A stretch of DNA of 64,000 nucleotides from Todiramphus chloris collaris (taxonomy: Eukaryota; Chordata; Aves; Coraciiformes; Alcedinidae), in the NCBI GenBank assembly GCA_025345505.1, contig JANVCC010000018.1, positions 55,385,656 through 55,449,655 on the forward strand, given 5' to 3'. The notes under the pieces are model-generated. The model ran no database searches. It was not told where the DNA came from and saw only the letters and a program-made list of their open reading frames with translations. This document shows, piece by piece, positions 1 through 12,745 of this stretch. How positions within the stretch are numbered: position 1 is the stretch's first letter; the number at the start of each line of letters is the position of its first letter. Both the position numbers and the translations under genes were made by a program.

Positions 1-3000
1 GAAAAGGACTTCCTTAGCTGGGGGTTAGGCATGTCCCCCATTTGAACTCTTCCTTAAAAATATATGATTATGTTCTTGAAATATTCGTTGATATTCTTGA
101 ATTGCAAGAGCTGCACCATATTACTGTAAGAATATGATACTAAAGTAAGATAAATGAAAGGAAGGAGTAAAGAAAGACTTTAAAACTTAATGTGAGTTAT
201 CTGCCGCGTCAGTTGCTTAGATTCAAGAGATGTAGGGAGCCTTTGTAGACTGAAAACACACTAAGTACAACAAAAACACAAAAAAAATCAGCACAGTCAC
301 AATGGCATATTTTGCTTATTAGTGACCCTTTAATAAAAGATTCTAGAAGAGACTTTGTCTGTAGTTCTTTTATTCTTTCAGTTTAGAGTGTTACCTGTCA
401 AAGCATGAGAAGATAGGGAGCTTAATGAAGTTATTCTGCACTCAACAGAAGTTTTTTTCATATGACGGCCTCCAGAATATTTTGAATTAATAAAGTGAAG
501 AGTACAATTTATCAGATAAGGGTAGAGGTACTAAAACTGTTTTCTGAAGATGAAGTCTATATTGAGGAAGAAATTATGCAGCTTGATGTAGCCTTGTATG
601 TATTTTTTAAAAGGTAGAGATATGAGAAGTATGAAAGCCACAATATCTTTTCTAATGTATTCTGACAGTAAAATTTGCTAGACCCTAAGAAATCCAGGCT
701 TGCTTATTTGTTCACTGACTAAGCTTAAGATGTCCTTTTACTCAGCAGTCATAAAACTATCTGCATGTTGATAAATGTGTAGTGCATTTTCACAGTTGCT
801 TTCTATAAATAAACAAGCAAAGTAGCATTAAAATATGGTAATAACAGCACCAAAGTTTTACAGTTACTTATTTTCCCACATTCCATACCTCTTTTCTTGC
901 GGTAATTGTATACCACGTTGCTTAGTTATATAGAGAGTGAATCTTTGTTTCTTATATGTTTTGAGAAGTCAGTATTTTGTTTGGTATTCCACCTGTACTG
1001 GAAGTCTGCACTTCTAGCATTAACAAAGGGAAGTTTTCACACATCTTTCACGCTGGAGTTAGTTCTTTTCCATGCAGAACATAAATTTAGTACTGCCAGA
1101 AACCAACTGGAAGAATGCCCTCACCTTCAATCCCAATCCAATAAGAACCTCACTATCATCTCCCGCAAAAAACAAACAAAAAAACAAACATACAAACAAA
1201 AGCCCCCAAAATAATAAGTGAACAAAAACATAGAAAGCCATAAGTGTTTTACAAGTTTTTCATTTTTAAATTCTGGATTTCTTGTGAAGAAACTGTCACA
1301 TTCTACGGAGGATTTCAGTAGGCAGCCAGCACAACCAAAAATTTAATTGACAACCAAATAATCAGTCTTGTCAAATTAATTTGTATTTGAAAGGAGTTTA
1401 TATAGAAGATCTCTGCAAGGTTAGGGAATTCCACAACTTCCCTGTTATTTGCTATCTACTATACAGATACTTAGCAGTTCATCTTCCCTGTCTTGCCAAT
1501 GTTGTAATGTTGATGTAGATAGCAAGGTCAAACAGCATTGAGAGTTCAACAGAAAAATCTGGAAACAAAACCCTAAGAATTCTGCAAAGCAAAGCAGTCC
1601 AGCATAAACGTATTGGCAAGGTCTGCATGTCATGGGTTGGGATGAAGCTTCATGCAATGCTGAAGTTTTTTTTTCTTTGGGGAATAGAAGCAGGGTCAGT
1701 GCTGCTCTGCTTCATTGTCTCAAATACTAAAAGAGTTTTGAAGAGCAACTCTAATCATGAAAGCATTGTTAACGCTTTGTGACAAATTTGATGTTGATTA
1801 AATGTTTATTTACTTTACAGGACACACAAGCTGTGTAAATGGCTATCAATTATCCCAAAGGGTTCAAAAGGTACAGCAATCACAGGAAAGCAAGAAAAAG
1901 GGGAATTTTAGATTAAAAAGGCGGAAAGCAGTGTCAGTCGTTATTTCCTACTCTTCCTTACAGTTGTCTATTACTTTCCTTTTTTTTACCTCTTTTCCAC
2001 TTTCCAGCGATATCTTCATACTCATACCCATCTAATCTCTACAAGTATTTCCTTTTTCTTTTGGTTCGAATGTGTACAAACAGTACAGATTGCTCAGTTT
2101 CAGGAGAGGACTTCAGGCATGACGACAGGCAGAATTTGAACTCTGTCTTTGAACTACCTCTTTTATGAAATGCATCACCTATAAAAGAGCTAAAGAAGAG
2201 AACAATAGGCTTACTCAGACGGGATATAACTGATTCATAGGAACTCTTCTGTGCCATTCTAAAAGCAGCTGTCAGACTAAATAAAAATACATGATAAAAC
2301 AAACTAATCTTTTTAATTGATTTTAATCTATCTGCATCCAGCCATAAAATGCTCCTCGTTGATGATATGGCAAATAGTGTGACTGCAATTAGTTAGCAAT
2401 TTGATGTGCCTTCCAGAAAACAGTCTCCAAACCTTCCTGGAAATAACGTTCTTCTGTCATAATGAACAAAAGGTTTTTTTGAGATGAAACCATCAGGTTT
2501 TAGAATCTCTTTAGTTCTGTATTCCAACAATTTGAATGCTCTTTCTGAAATTAATCCAAAAACTGGTGGGTAAGGCAGTGGATGCTGGTTTTAATGGGAA
2601 ATAAATACCCATGGCATATCCTAGCATATAGAAACTCTTCTGGAAACATTACTGAAGGGAATATTTATACACTATGTTTATATGTTTTGCCAGTCCTGGC
2701 AAATTGAGAGTGCTCTGCAGAACTGTAATAACACATTTCACATTGTCTTTAAGGTAGTGTTACCATGATTTAGAGATAGCCTTCTGTTTGTATTTCTAAT
2801 TTTGTACTATTTTGTGATCAAAAGGAACAGTATAGTAGAATTATTCACTAAAAAAGATCAAACCACAAGTCATAATCAGTCCATTAGTGTACCGCATGCC
2901 ATACCTAAGTGATTGTGTATCATCCTCTGGTAAAAGGGAAAGACTTCACTGAATTTCTCTGCTTCTGATACTGCTACTGCTAATTATCTTAAATTGATGA

Positions 3001-5107
3001 CACAAGTTATGTTTTCAGCACTGAATCCATTACAGACTGGTTTTAAGCATCCTCAGCCATATGAAGTCCCCGCCCTCAGCTAACTGCAACACGACAGTAG
3101 TTGTTTGCTCTAGATGATCCACAGATTAATTGCAGTGTGCATTGCTACATTCAGGAGGGCAAACAAGCACTTTCTAACACATAGTAACAAAAATAAGATC
3201 AAAAGACCAAAAGCTACAACTGAGAAGTGTACTGAGGTAAATTATGATTGACTGCCTGTGAATAACTTTCTTCTGTTTACTCACCAACCCACTGCCTTCC
3301 TTTTTGTGGTGCAAATAGCTTTGTCATTGCTGGTAATATGGTAAGCAACAGCTTTTAATTTCCAAGCTGGTACATCTGGATTTAGGTTGTTAAATGACTA
3401 TTATTACCTTTGTTCCCTTTTTTTCAACCGTGTCACTTCAGCTAATGGGAGTTATATCAAAGTATGAAGGCAAAACTGTCATTCATCTGTTCTTGGTAGA
3501 AGATAGGCACCTCCCAACCTCTTACTGAAAGGTCAAAGGAAATTTTTTTCCTTTGGAGTTTTTCTTTTAGTGTGATTGAGGTACTAGTGGCTAATGAGAT
3601 GGCTCCACAAAATGACTAGAAAAGACTAAAAATCAGACACCCAGTTTTTCTCAGTGTGTGTAAAGGTTGTGCCCAGTTTTACATCTGGTTCTCCAGTTTC
3701 CAGCAGTTTCTAATGGACCATCACAGACTGCAGCTGATTCCTCTGGTAGGTCAGACCCTGATATATTTTAGGCTGGCATAGGAGCTTGACTTATGGTTAC
3801 CTCATTGCTTTTGTGCTGTTTTGAGGTACCTGGCTCATTGTTCAGTGTGCTTCAGTGACAGCCTGGCGTTTGAAGTAATCCAGCTGGTGATGTTTTCTTG
3901 CCTCTCTCTTTCATGTACTTCGAAGTTTGCTCAGTTGCTGAGCCTCCCTTGGCTGCAGACCATTTCTTCCATGCTCTTGTCAGGGGGAAATACCTTTGCT
4001 TGATGATTGATCTCAGTTGGTTTGAATAGTGACGTTTGACTATTTATTGCAAAAAGATTTGAAATATTTACTGGGAAACTCTTAAGACATTTTTAATTGA
4101 TGAGCTTTCATAGCAGAGTGAATCTATTTCACTTGCTCAGCACTTGCTAAAATTTCTTGAACTCCTGATTTCTGTTTTTTTTAAAATCATGTCATGTTGC
4201 TCTGTTGAATACACTAAAGACAGTTTAGTCTATACATTTCCCCATAGTTGTCATTAATTCCAGCTCTGATTGTACATTTAAGGGAAGATAAGACTTTCTT
4301 TGGTTTCCTAAGTTTATCTTTATGAAGAAGAAGTGAATGACCTTTATTAATTGCACATTTTTCCTTTTGAGTAAGTTCATTTGAAAGTAGAGTTACAGGC
4401 ATAATATATTATTATGACTAGGCAGAATGAAATATCATTTTAAGAAAAAAATTATTTTTAGTTGTCACCTAATGATCCCTACCTTTAGTTTAAATATTCT
4501 CTAAGGAATAACGTGAGATTATTTTTGCCTAAAGGCTATTTCTATTAGATATATGAAAAATACCTGTAATTTATGTAAGCCAGATTACATCTTTATTGAT
4601 GATCTTTGACTATAGGACTTTCAGCACTTTTACATACTTCTTGAATGTATTGATTCTTTTGACATCCTCTGGAAGTCATATATAATTTTTAAAAAATGAA
4701 AGTATGTGTTTACTGAAATAACTTCTTGAACTGTAGAAAGAATACAGTGTTCATGCTCGAAAAAAATCAGTTTATGAATCTCATGAGAATTATTGTTGCT
4801 GAGTGCCTTTATCTCCTATAAGGTAAGAAATGGATAGCCACAATATGGCATCTTAACACCAGTGGATGAGTGTAACCAACAGCTTTGGCTTTCTGAATTT
4901 TCAACTACTGTTGAAAGTAGTAAGACTTTGCATGTTCTGTGTAATGCAGCCTCTTTGGATATAAAAAGGAAAATATGGAAATGGAAGATATTTTGTCTCT
5001 AAAAACATAAATTTCCACTATATCAGCAAAACTGCAGTGCAAAATTCACTGTAGTGGCTACATACAGAGTGCATTTAAGGGCTGAAAAGAGCCAAATCTT
5101 ACTGTCT
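1..5107. other. AT-rich unique sequence, no gene seen
   Basis: No exon-like or coding segment is recognisable. The open frames here are all under about 105 codons, occur on both strands, and one pair (906-1241) runs through an A/C-rich simple tract. I see no CR1 tail, tRNA B box in a cloverleaf context, or CpG cluster. Consistent with intergenic or deep intronic DNA. Confidence 0.6.
1167..1201 (+). repeat. A-rich (CAAA)n-like low-complexity tract
   Basis: A run of A interrupted by single C bases, mostly as CAAA units, with one CATA. It explains the K/Q/T-rich end of the open frame crossing it, so that frame is not taken as a gene. Confidence 0.75.
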
Positions 5108-5245
5108 GTTTTTGTTTTTTTGGTTTTTTTTTTTTTATGGAAATAAAATCTCTTCACTAATTTGAGTGTTTAATGTTTTGTTGTGTTTTGCTTTCTTTGG
5201 GTTTTTTAGCTTTGTTTTTGGAGGGGGTGAGTTGAGGGTTGTTTT
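5108..5245 (+). repeat. T/G-rich low-complexity region
   Basis: Two T-rich blocks (about 5108-5137 and 5171-5245) are made of T runs broken by G or GG, with a short normal stretch between. The second ends in a G-rich piece. Similar T/G tracts recur across the window. Confidence 0.7.
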
Positions 5246-7797
5246 TATTCCCTGTAGCAATAGGTAATAGATGAAAAAGGATATTAATTATTGTGTGAAG
5301 CACAGCTTCTCCCTTGTCTTGCATGGCACTTGGTGCCCATCTAATGATGTATTTTGTGTTACCTGCAGGGACTAAGAATGTGGGGAAAGAAGATACAATA
5401 TAAGATATGATTTACATAAGAACTGTTTCTATTCTGCTAATTTTTTAAGTTTACACAGATGAAAATCTTCACTTTCTTAAGACAAGTGAAAGGACTGGAA
5501 TGTTGATTTTATGGGAGTAACTGCTCTAGTTGAAGACAAATGTATTTGATTTTTAGTAGATTCTAGCAGTGTGTATTTATTTTAGATTCATTTGACACAT
5601 TAAAAAGCACCCATCCAGGGTTGTAAATGCCTTTGACATTTATTGAAAATACAGACATACTTTAAGCAATTGTTGATTATTTCCATAATTATACATCCTA
5701 GGACTCAGCAAAACATGTATGTAACTTTAAGTACACACTTAAATGCTCTGATGGATGGGACAGCTCAGCTACTGCACGGCAGTGAGGAAGAATGAAATGG
5801 GAAGGCCATGTTCTCCTCTCTGTTTGAGTCAATCTTCCAGGGCAAAGAAAAAAAAAAATTGGACACATTTTGCTACATGGATGTGGAACCAGCAGAGCCA
5901 GATGTTATTTCTCTCTTTCTCAGAACAGAGACAGAGAAATGTGAAGAGACAGGAACTCATCAGCCTGCAACACATCCTGTGCCTGTTGTAGTGTCTGGTG
6001 AAAATGAGATCAGAGAAAGAAGTAAAGACCTAGCGTGATCTATGAGAGTTTAGGAGCTGATCCCAATCAGGGAGTTGCAAACAGTATCCTTACCCTTGCC
6101 TCAAACATAGCTCAAACAAACGCAGTGTTACAATATTCAAAGTTAAGAAAATGTAGCTCACTGAAAGATTTTTTTTTCTGTTTGATTCATTAGGAAGAGA
6201 TTGTGGACTCCAATTAAATTGATGGATTCTTGAAACCAGTTTTCCTGCTTCCACGGCCTCTGTTCAAGTAGTCTTACCTAGATGAATGTCCCTTTAAAAA
6301 AAAAAAAAAATAGGGAGGGGGAAAAAATCCTGATATGATTCTCTGTAGATCTTTCTTATTCTCAGTGACCTACATAATTTTTTTCCACCCCTTTATGCCT
6401 TTATTATGTATATAAACATTGGGAATTAGGCCTCTTTCTGAAAACAGGTGTCTTGCTGCAGCCATCTGAGGGGTTCAAGTGAACTATAGGATCTCCTTAA
6501 TTATAATTTTTAAGAAGAAAAACATAGGTAGCACTGTTTTAAGTCACAGATAAAAACAGTGACTCAAGTGCAGAAAACTAGCAGCCCCATTTTCACTTCA
6601 TTCTTTAGATCATGAAAATCACATGCCTTCTCAGTAGTTTCCTAAGTGATCACTAAATAAGAAATCTTATTTAGAGGGGAGAGAAAGTGAGTAAGTTTTA
6701 TTAATAGCTCTTTGGTTGGGAACTGTTGTTCTGCCGTGCATTGAAGAGAAAAAAATTGGTGTCACCAGGACTACATACAGGGACTTGTCATCTTCACTCC
6801 AGTGGTGAATCTCACTCCTAAGGTAATGGACCCTCCATCATGTGCTGTCCATGTGGCTGTTAGATCCAGGCTCTTCCCGCTTTTAGTCTAGAAAAAGGTC
6901 AAGGCTGAAGCAGATGTGTTCTGCTGAATAACTGAGCTAAGCACATGATGTGCAGTGACCCCAACAGTACAGGTAAATATACATCCATGTGCAAGGTTAA
7001 CATCTGGTTTTGTGGCTCTGACCTGTCTGTATAGAAAAATAAATAGCCTTACATTTAAAGAAGGAAAAAGAAAAACAGACTGTAGAATTATTCCTTCATT
7101 TTACTGAGAAAAGTTTAGGTCACAGGATCCTACAGCAGAGCCATAGTCCTCCTTCACAGAAAGAAACCACTTCCATTTAGGTAGCTTTTTTTTTAAGTGT
7201 GTTTTTAATAGAAAATTGTGAAGGCTTTCAAGAATATATTCAGCTTTAACCCTTTTTCAAAGAGGAGGGAATAGTGCAGGCTATCCTCAGTTCATAACCT
7301 CTTAGAAGGAAGTTGTGACCAAAAGAAAGACATGTCTGTCAGAGATCCTTAGATTTCATTTCTGTGGTGACTTCTTACTACAAGCTGCATTAATGCTGAT
7401 CAGTTCCTGTTGTAGAATTCTACCTACCCTACACATGTGCACAAACACAAAAGGACATTGAAATTCTAGCATGAGACCTGAAGTTCATTGAGATGGAAGT
7501 AAGTGATACCTCTAAAATGATAATGCTAGTAGCTCATGTTGGACTGTCACATTGCCAGAAATGTTTTCTTAGGAATGGAAACAGAGATGAGAACTCAAAC
7601 AGTACATAACTTGTCCAGTATTGCTTTATCATATTCATGCTTCTTTAAAGCCTTTTCTGACATATCTACATACTGCTCTGCTCTCTAACCACATTCCAGC
7701 ATTGTATATAAAATCACTTTTTTTCTAGGGTTATTTTGAGAACTTTCTGTAAATCTCTTTGAGCTTGATGCTGCTATTCTTTTGCTTTTGTGTGATT
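5246..7797. other. Unique sequence, no gene supported
   Basis: Contains a poly-A run of 15 (6296-6310) and two overlapping open frames near 5755-6038 that I cannot assign (see findings). No splice-flanked homologous exon, RNA gene or mobile-element end is recognised. Confidence 0.5.
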
Positions 7798-7840
7798 GGG
7801 GTTTTTTGGTCGGTTGGTTGGTTTGTTTTGTTTTTTTTTT
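7798..7840 (+). repeat. (GGTT)n/T-rich tract
   Basis: GGTT/GGTTG units pass into TTTG units and end in a T run of ten. It is followed by CTCTCAG, which superficially resembles a polypyrimidine tract with a 3' splice site, but no open homologous exon follows. Confidence 0.75.
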
Positions 7841-10659
7841 CTCTCAGCAAGTGTATGCCACTATGGGCTGCAGTAGACACCAAGGATGTGCAGTCATTAT
7901 GGGTAAGAGAGATATATTACTAAGTATTGGAAGCAATAAAACATGAAACTATAGGAGAGTATCTTGCCTCTACTGTCCTCTCAGAACAGAGGAGTTTAAT
8001 AAAAGACAGCCATGTGTAATTCTGAGGGTTGGTCATTATCTACTCATCCAAAACCATAATATGCAAAAGGATTCAGGAAACAGGGTCGGGAGCCCCTCAA
8101 GCATTCAGTAGTTACAGAAAGATTGAAGTGAGGAACAATTATTTGTCTTTCTATAAAACAAAAGTACATTAAAATAATACTGGTCCAAATTGGGATAAAA
8201 AGTTTAAATTTTTACTCTTTTTCAAAAAAATAAACTTTTCTTGTTTTGAAATAAAATGAAATAATTCTATAATGTCATTTCAGTTTTGTGAATTTTTGCA
8301 TTGCTGTAGAAAGATTAATTCCCCTACCCCACAAATGTTATTCTAAATAAAAAGAATGAATTTTTCAGTCTAAGAAATCAGAAGTAAAATTCTAGCTTGC
8401 TTTGCATGTCACAAGCTGTCTTTAAAAAATGTCCCTTAAAAAAAAAAAAATAGTGTTTTATAAAGGTACTGTGTAACACCCTGGCTAGATTTGCAAACAT
8501 TGGTGTTCTGGAATGACACATTAGACTGACTATCAGAAAACTCTGCCTCAGGTATTGGTACAAGACTTTAATTTGTTAGAAAGATTAAGGGAACCAGTAA
8601 GAACTCCAGCAGAGAATCTGAGATGCAGAGAAATAAATACTAGATACCTAGAAACAAATCTATAAAATGAATTAGAGAGATGAGAATTCTTGTACTGGAA
8701 ATTTTATATCTCTGGGCTTTCTTAGTTTAATAAATATAGACAGGCATAGTTTCAATAATATTGATATTAATAAATGGAGACAATCATATTCCAGTACATC
8801 AAAAACATGAAAGTCATTCCCCTCCCCAAATAAGATATTAATAAGAAAGGAAAAAAAAAATTTTTTTTGAATACCTTGAAATGTGGAGGAGACTCCAGGC
8901 GCTGGACTTCCATTATTCATTTAATGAAATAAGATATAGTCTATGCATCCATTAAAACACAAAATAGAAAGAACAGCTTAATTGTTTTTCAGGATAAGGA
9001 CTAAATAGGTCAGTGGAATCTGAAACAAAATGAGAGGTTGAGTTAAAAAGCTAATGTCAATGCTTATTTCCACATGGGGTAGATTGACACAAAACTTTTT
9101 CTTATCAGTGTTTCTGCTCACGTTATTTTACCTTTTTCCTTCATTAGTTTGTTTTTTAGTTCCAGGGGTGTGAAGTACTCTTGTAAAGCTCTATCACTTT
9201 CCTCTTGACATTATCTGCTCTCACTGGAAGTTCTTATGAGTGGGAAGTATACAAGTTTTCATGGAGTCTTATTGTGTAGTGTTTACATGTAGAAGATGTA
9301 TGCTAATCCCTCTCCTGCAAACTTAGCTCTTGTGATCCTTAAAATAGTCTGTATAAAATAGGCAGATGCAAATACTCCAGAGAGGTGCCTTTGTGGAAAG
9401 AGCAGAGTAGAATTATGCCACCCCATTACGTAGATTTGGCAGTGGTAATACAGCTGCTACCAAATTTTCCATAAGTACATTCGTGAAAGTTGCAAAATGA
9501 GAAAACATCTGAGATCAAGCAGGGGAATAATTTTATAATGAATGATATGAAATTGTTACAGACAATACCTATATTGTCTGACAACTTAGTCTCAGTTGAT
9601 TCTGATATACATACTGTGGGAATGCAGAGATGGGCAGAGCTTTCATGGAGATCTGGAAACATCTATTCCTTCAAATGAGCAACTCAAAACCACTGAAGGT
9701 GACTAGCAGTTGAAACAGAGAAAACTCAAGTTTTATTGGTCAAGATGGCTTTAAATAAAATGTTTGACAGCAGATGTCTCTTACCCTTCCCAGTCCACTG
9801 TGGTTTTTTGAGTGAATCCAGTCCTTCTGTCATTCCAGCAACTTTGGTCAGCTTTTTGAGCTGTAACAAATTCTGCATTGCCTCTTCTGAACCTCTGTGA
9901 AAGTATCTTTTTTTATCATCGGCTCTGAGGTTTGGTTTTGAGCCTGTTACCTGCTTGTCTTAGGAGTCTCTTAATGTCTGCTTTTGCTAGAGGCTCCTAG
10001 CTTGCAGTGTTTCTCAATCATTCTGTCTGCTCCATCCTGTAATCAAACTCATCCAGTCCAAGACAAGCATCCACTCCCATCCAGGAGGCTCCACACCTGT
10101 TCTCGGCAGAGCATGTGCGGTATATGTGCTGCAACTGGCAAATGCATAAACCAGAATGGATCAGCTTCCTGTTGGACGCTTGAGTGATGGGTTAACATGG
10201 CAACACTGTAGGAGAGGTAGCCGGGCTGTGAATTTGAGGAGCCTGGTGGTACCAGGAGTTAGGATGGTTATGAGGAGAACTGTAAGTGGAGCTACAGACT
10301 GCTGTTGTGCCCAACATATAGGAAGAAGTGAAGAGACAGAGATAATAACAAGAAATTAAGGAGAGAGATCTGAGTTTGTTTCCCTTCATAATATATAAAT
10401 ATAGCATCAAATGTTTGTGTTAAAGGGTTTTGGCTGTCATTCCTTGCAGATTTATTGAGCATGGGAGGTCAAGCCTTCTATTCCAAGTAATAGTAAATGA
10501 TGAATGACTGCTTCCAGGAAAATTCTTCCTCCATCAGATGACAACAGAATGGACCAGAATGATGTGCAGAGTCTGTCACCTGATGATATGATTTTATTAA
10601 ACAGACAGAATAGTTCACCTGTCTTTTAAAATGTAGCATATAATAAAATCACAGAAAAG
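7841..10659. other. Unique AT-rich sequence, no gene seen
   Basis: Holds a poly-A run (8438-8450), an A10T8 step (8851-8868), an exact POU octamer (ATGCAAAT at 9366) and a short perfect inverted repeat (10242-10256, six-base arms around GGT). Open frames are short, with no family resemblance. Confidence 0.5.
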
Positions 10660-10735
10660 AATAAAAATAAAATGTTTCTCAGCCTGATTGCTAATTATCT
10701 AGCTCATTTGCATTGATAAAAGCTTGTGAGGAAAA
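10660..10735. promoter_or_regulatory. Possible regulatory cluster with octamer and homeodomain cores
   Basis: A homeodomain-type core (GCTAATTATC, about 10690-10699) lies close to an exact POU octamer ATTTGCAT (10706-10713) and ends just before a poly-A run. POU and homeodomain factors bind such words in vertebrate enhancers. Such motifs also occur by chance in AT-rich DNA, so this is a weak call resting on clustering alone. Confidence 0.2.
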
Positions 10736-10749
10736 AAAAAAAAAAAAAA
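10732..10749 (+). repeat. Poly-A run (18)
   Basis: Uninterrupted A homopolymer. No target-site duplication or recognisable retrocopied body is seen upstream, so a processed-pseudogene tail is not claimed. Confidence 0.85.
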
Positions 10750-11966
10750 CTGAAAAAGAGTAGAGCCAACCATCATAGAATAAAATGTAGCATGATGAAA
10801 AAGAAATTTTGAGAGAACAAATTTACAATTGACCAAAGCATAGCTGCCATCTGTCCTTCAAATAAATGAGAATGCAGCTGCTCAATGATGTTACATTAGA
10901 CTAATGTACCAAGGACTACAAGACTAAATGATGACATCTGAGTCATTTGGCATATATGAAATAGACATTGAAATAAATCACTGTCCTGGAGCAAATATCT
11001 CTTTGAAAACAAATGATCCTGGCTCAGCATTTATTCTTGATCAGTTCCTTGTCCCCATCTCCATTCTGTAGTTACAGTACTAATTGTGTAGCAACACACT
11101 GTAAAAAAGCATGAGTGTATGTGCCCCACGCAGGCTGTGTAGATTAAGCAGAGGCACATGATTCACTAAATGGCAAAGGGACTTAGTGATTTAGTCAAAA
11201 CCAATATGAAAGTGATTGGGTCACTTTTAGCCATTTGACAGTTCTGGCTTTGTAAGTAGGTCATAGCCCTGGAATATTAACGTATTACAGTGAACTTAAT
11301 TACATGCAACAGCAAGGTTGTAAGGAAGTGATTTTAACTGTAACTTCTGGATCTGCATTGAGTTCTATAAGCAGAAAAAAAAGCGGGTGATTGATTTCCT
11401 TTCTTGAGTTCTTTTGTAAAGGAGACAAAATCGTTTTATCCAAAGCCCTTTTTATTTGGATGTATAGACTGCAGATATCATTTTATAATGCTTAGTCTTA
11501 ATGGTTAAGTAGAGGGTGTCTTGTTAAGTATATGCCTGTATAGTTGGTGTTGCTGCTACATTGCTTTCTGAAAAGCAAAGGGAAGCAATATGAAAAAAGA
11601 TGTCACAGAGAGAACCTGACCTGGACTTAACTCAAAAAAACAAGCCTTGTGGAGAAGATAAAATCTGTGCTTTGAAAGACCTTGCTTTAAAAATGCAAAG
11701 CTTTCTCCCACAATGATGTCACCAGTGAAGAGCTTATTTCACAGAGGGTTCTGATTTTAATTGTAGGGCACTACATCAAATTCCAGAAGATAAATGAACA
11801 TGGAACAGATTTGTACTGGCTCTGTCAATAACTAATCTGACATCAGCATTTTAGCTCTTGGACAAAGGGAGCTTTAAGATCCAGAGATGATGACAGAAGG
11901 ACCTTTTCTTTGCATTGAATTCAAATGTTAAATTTCTATCAGCTCGAGGTGTATGTTATTAATTAC

Positions 11967-11986
11967 AAAAAAAAAAAAAAAAAAAA
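11967..11986 (+). repeat. Poly-A run (20)
   Basis: The longest pure A homopolymer I counted in the window. It is preceded by AATTAC and followed by GCAAGATG, with no clear retroposed body upstream. Confidence 0.85.
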
Positions 11987-12274
11987 GCAAGATGATGTTT
12001 GCTTCTTTTCCAGAATGTACACACATGCTATTTTACTGAGACCTTTACAAGCTGCTGTTGGCTAGCCATACACTCCTGAGGCTGTTTTATTATTGTTCAC
12101 CCTTTCTGCAGAACACAAAATACAGCAACTTATGCCATGACATTTTGTGACATTTCCAGATATGAACATCTGGGAAGTTTAGTGTGACAGTGACAGCAAA
12201 GCTGACAATGATTTTCCAGTGCCATGTACAGCCTGGGCATCTGCAGTCATTGCGTTTTCATTTTATTTTCCTCT

Positions 12275-12310
12275 TCCTCCCTCCCTCCCTCCCTCCCTCT
12301 CTCTCTCTCC
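12275..12310 (+). repeat. (CCCT)n then (CT)n pyrimidine microsatellite
   Basis: About six CCCT units are followed by a CT dinucleotide run. A pure polypyrimidine strand like this is prone to length polymorphism. It creates the G/R/E-rich stretch of the opposing open frame, which is therefore rejected as a gene. Confidence 0.9.
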
Positions 12311-12605
12311 TACCCAAATGCTTAATACATCCTTTCTCTATTTTGGCCTTGAAGATAGAATAATATCCCACATTTATTTCAAAGCTGTGCAAGGGGCATT
12401 GTACATCAAGTGCATCACAAAGTGGTTCAGAGCAAAAGAGAACTGCATTCCAGCTAGCAAGAGGAAGCGCAGCTGCACAAGTTGGTCTAATTGCAGACAT
12501 TGGGTGGATTTGATCATCAGATGTCTACTCTGCATAAAATGGAAGTTAAACAGCTAAACATTAATTACTTCTATTATTGCATTTATATATTGAGATGAAA
12601 GGGGG

Positions 12606-12745
12606 AAAAAAAAAAAAAAAAGACTCCAACAACCCACACATCTTGAGTAGTAAGCCAAAGGGAGAGAAGGGAAAAAAGCAACAAAAAAAATAGAAGCCAA
12701 ACAGTTGCTGCATTGAAAACGTAGAATGTCTTTTTTTTTTTTTTT
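12606..12745. repeat. Facing poly-A (12606-12621) and poly-T (12731-12745) runs
   Basis: An A run of about 16 and a T run of 15 lie roughly 110 bases apart, able to pair as an A/T stem. The sequence between is ordinary. The open frames covering this interval on the minus strand owe their K and F runs to these tracts. Confidence 0.75.

Noticed and set aside
2055-2085. tRNA-like B box (GGTTCGAA)
   Set aside because: The following bases do not complete the box and there is no A box or cloverleaf upstream.
7800-7860. Polypyrimidine tract with CTCTCAG resembling a 3' splice site
   Set aside because: The downstream sequence shows no open homologous exon or donor site I can support.
10680-10750. 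Poly-A run as a processed-pseudogene tail
   Set aside because: No retroposed coding body or flanking target duplication was recognised upstream.
12219-12557. 112-codon frame with a P/S/L-rich repeat
   Set aside because: The regular part is the CCCT/CT microsatellite. The remainder has no recognisable domain.
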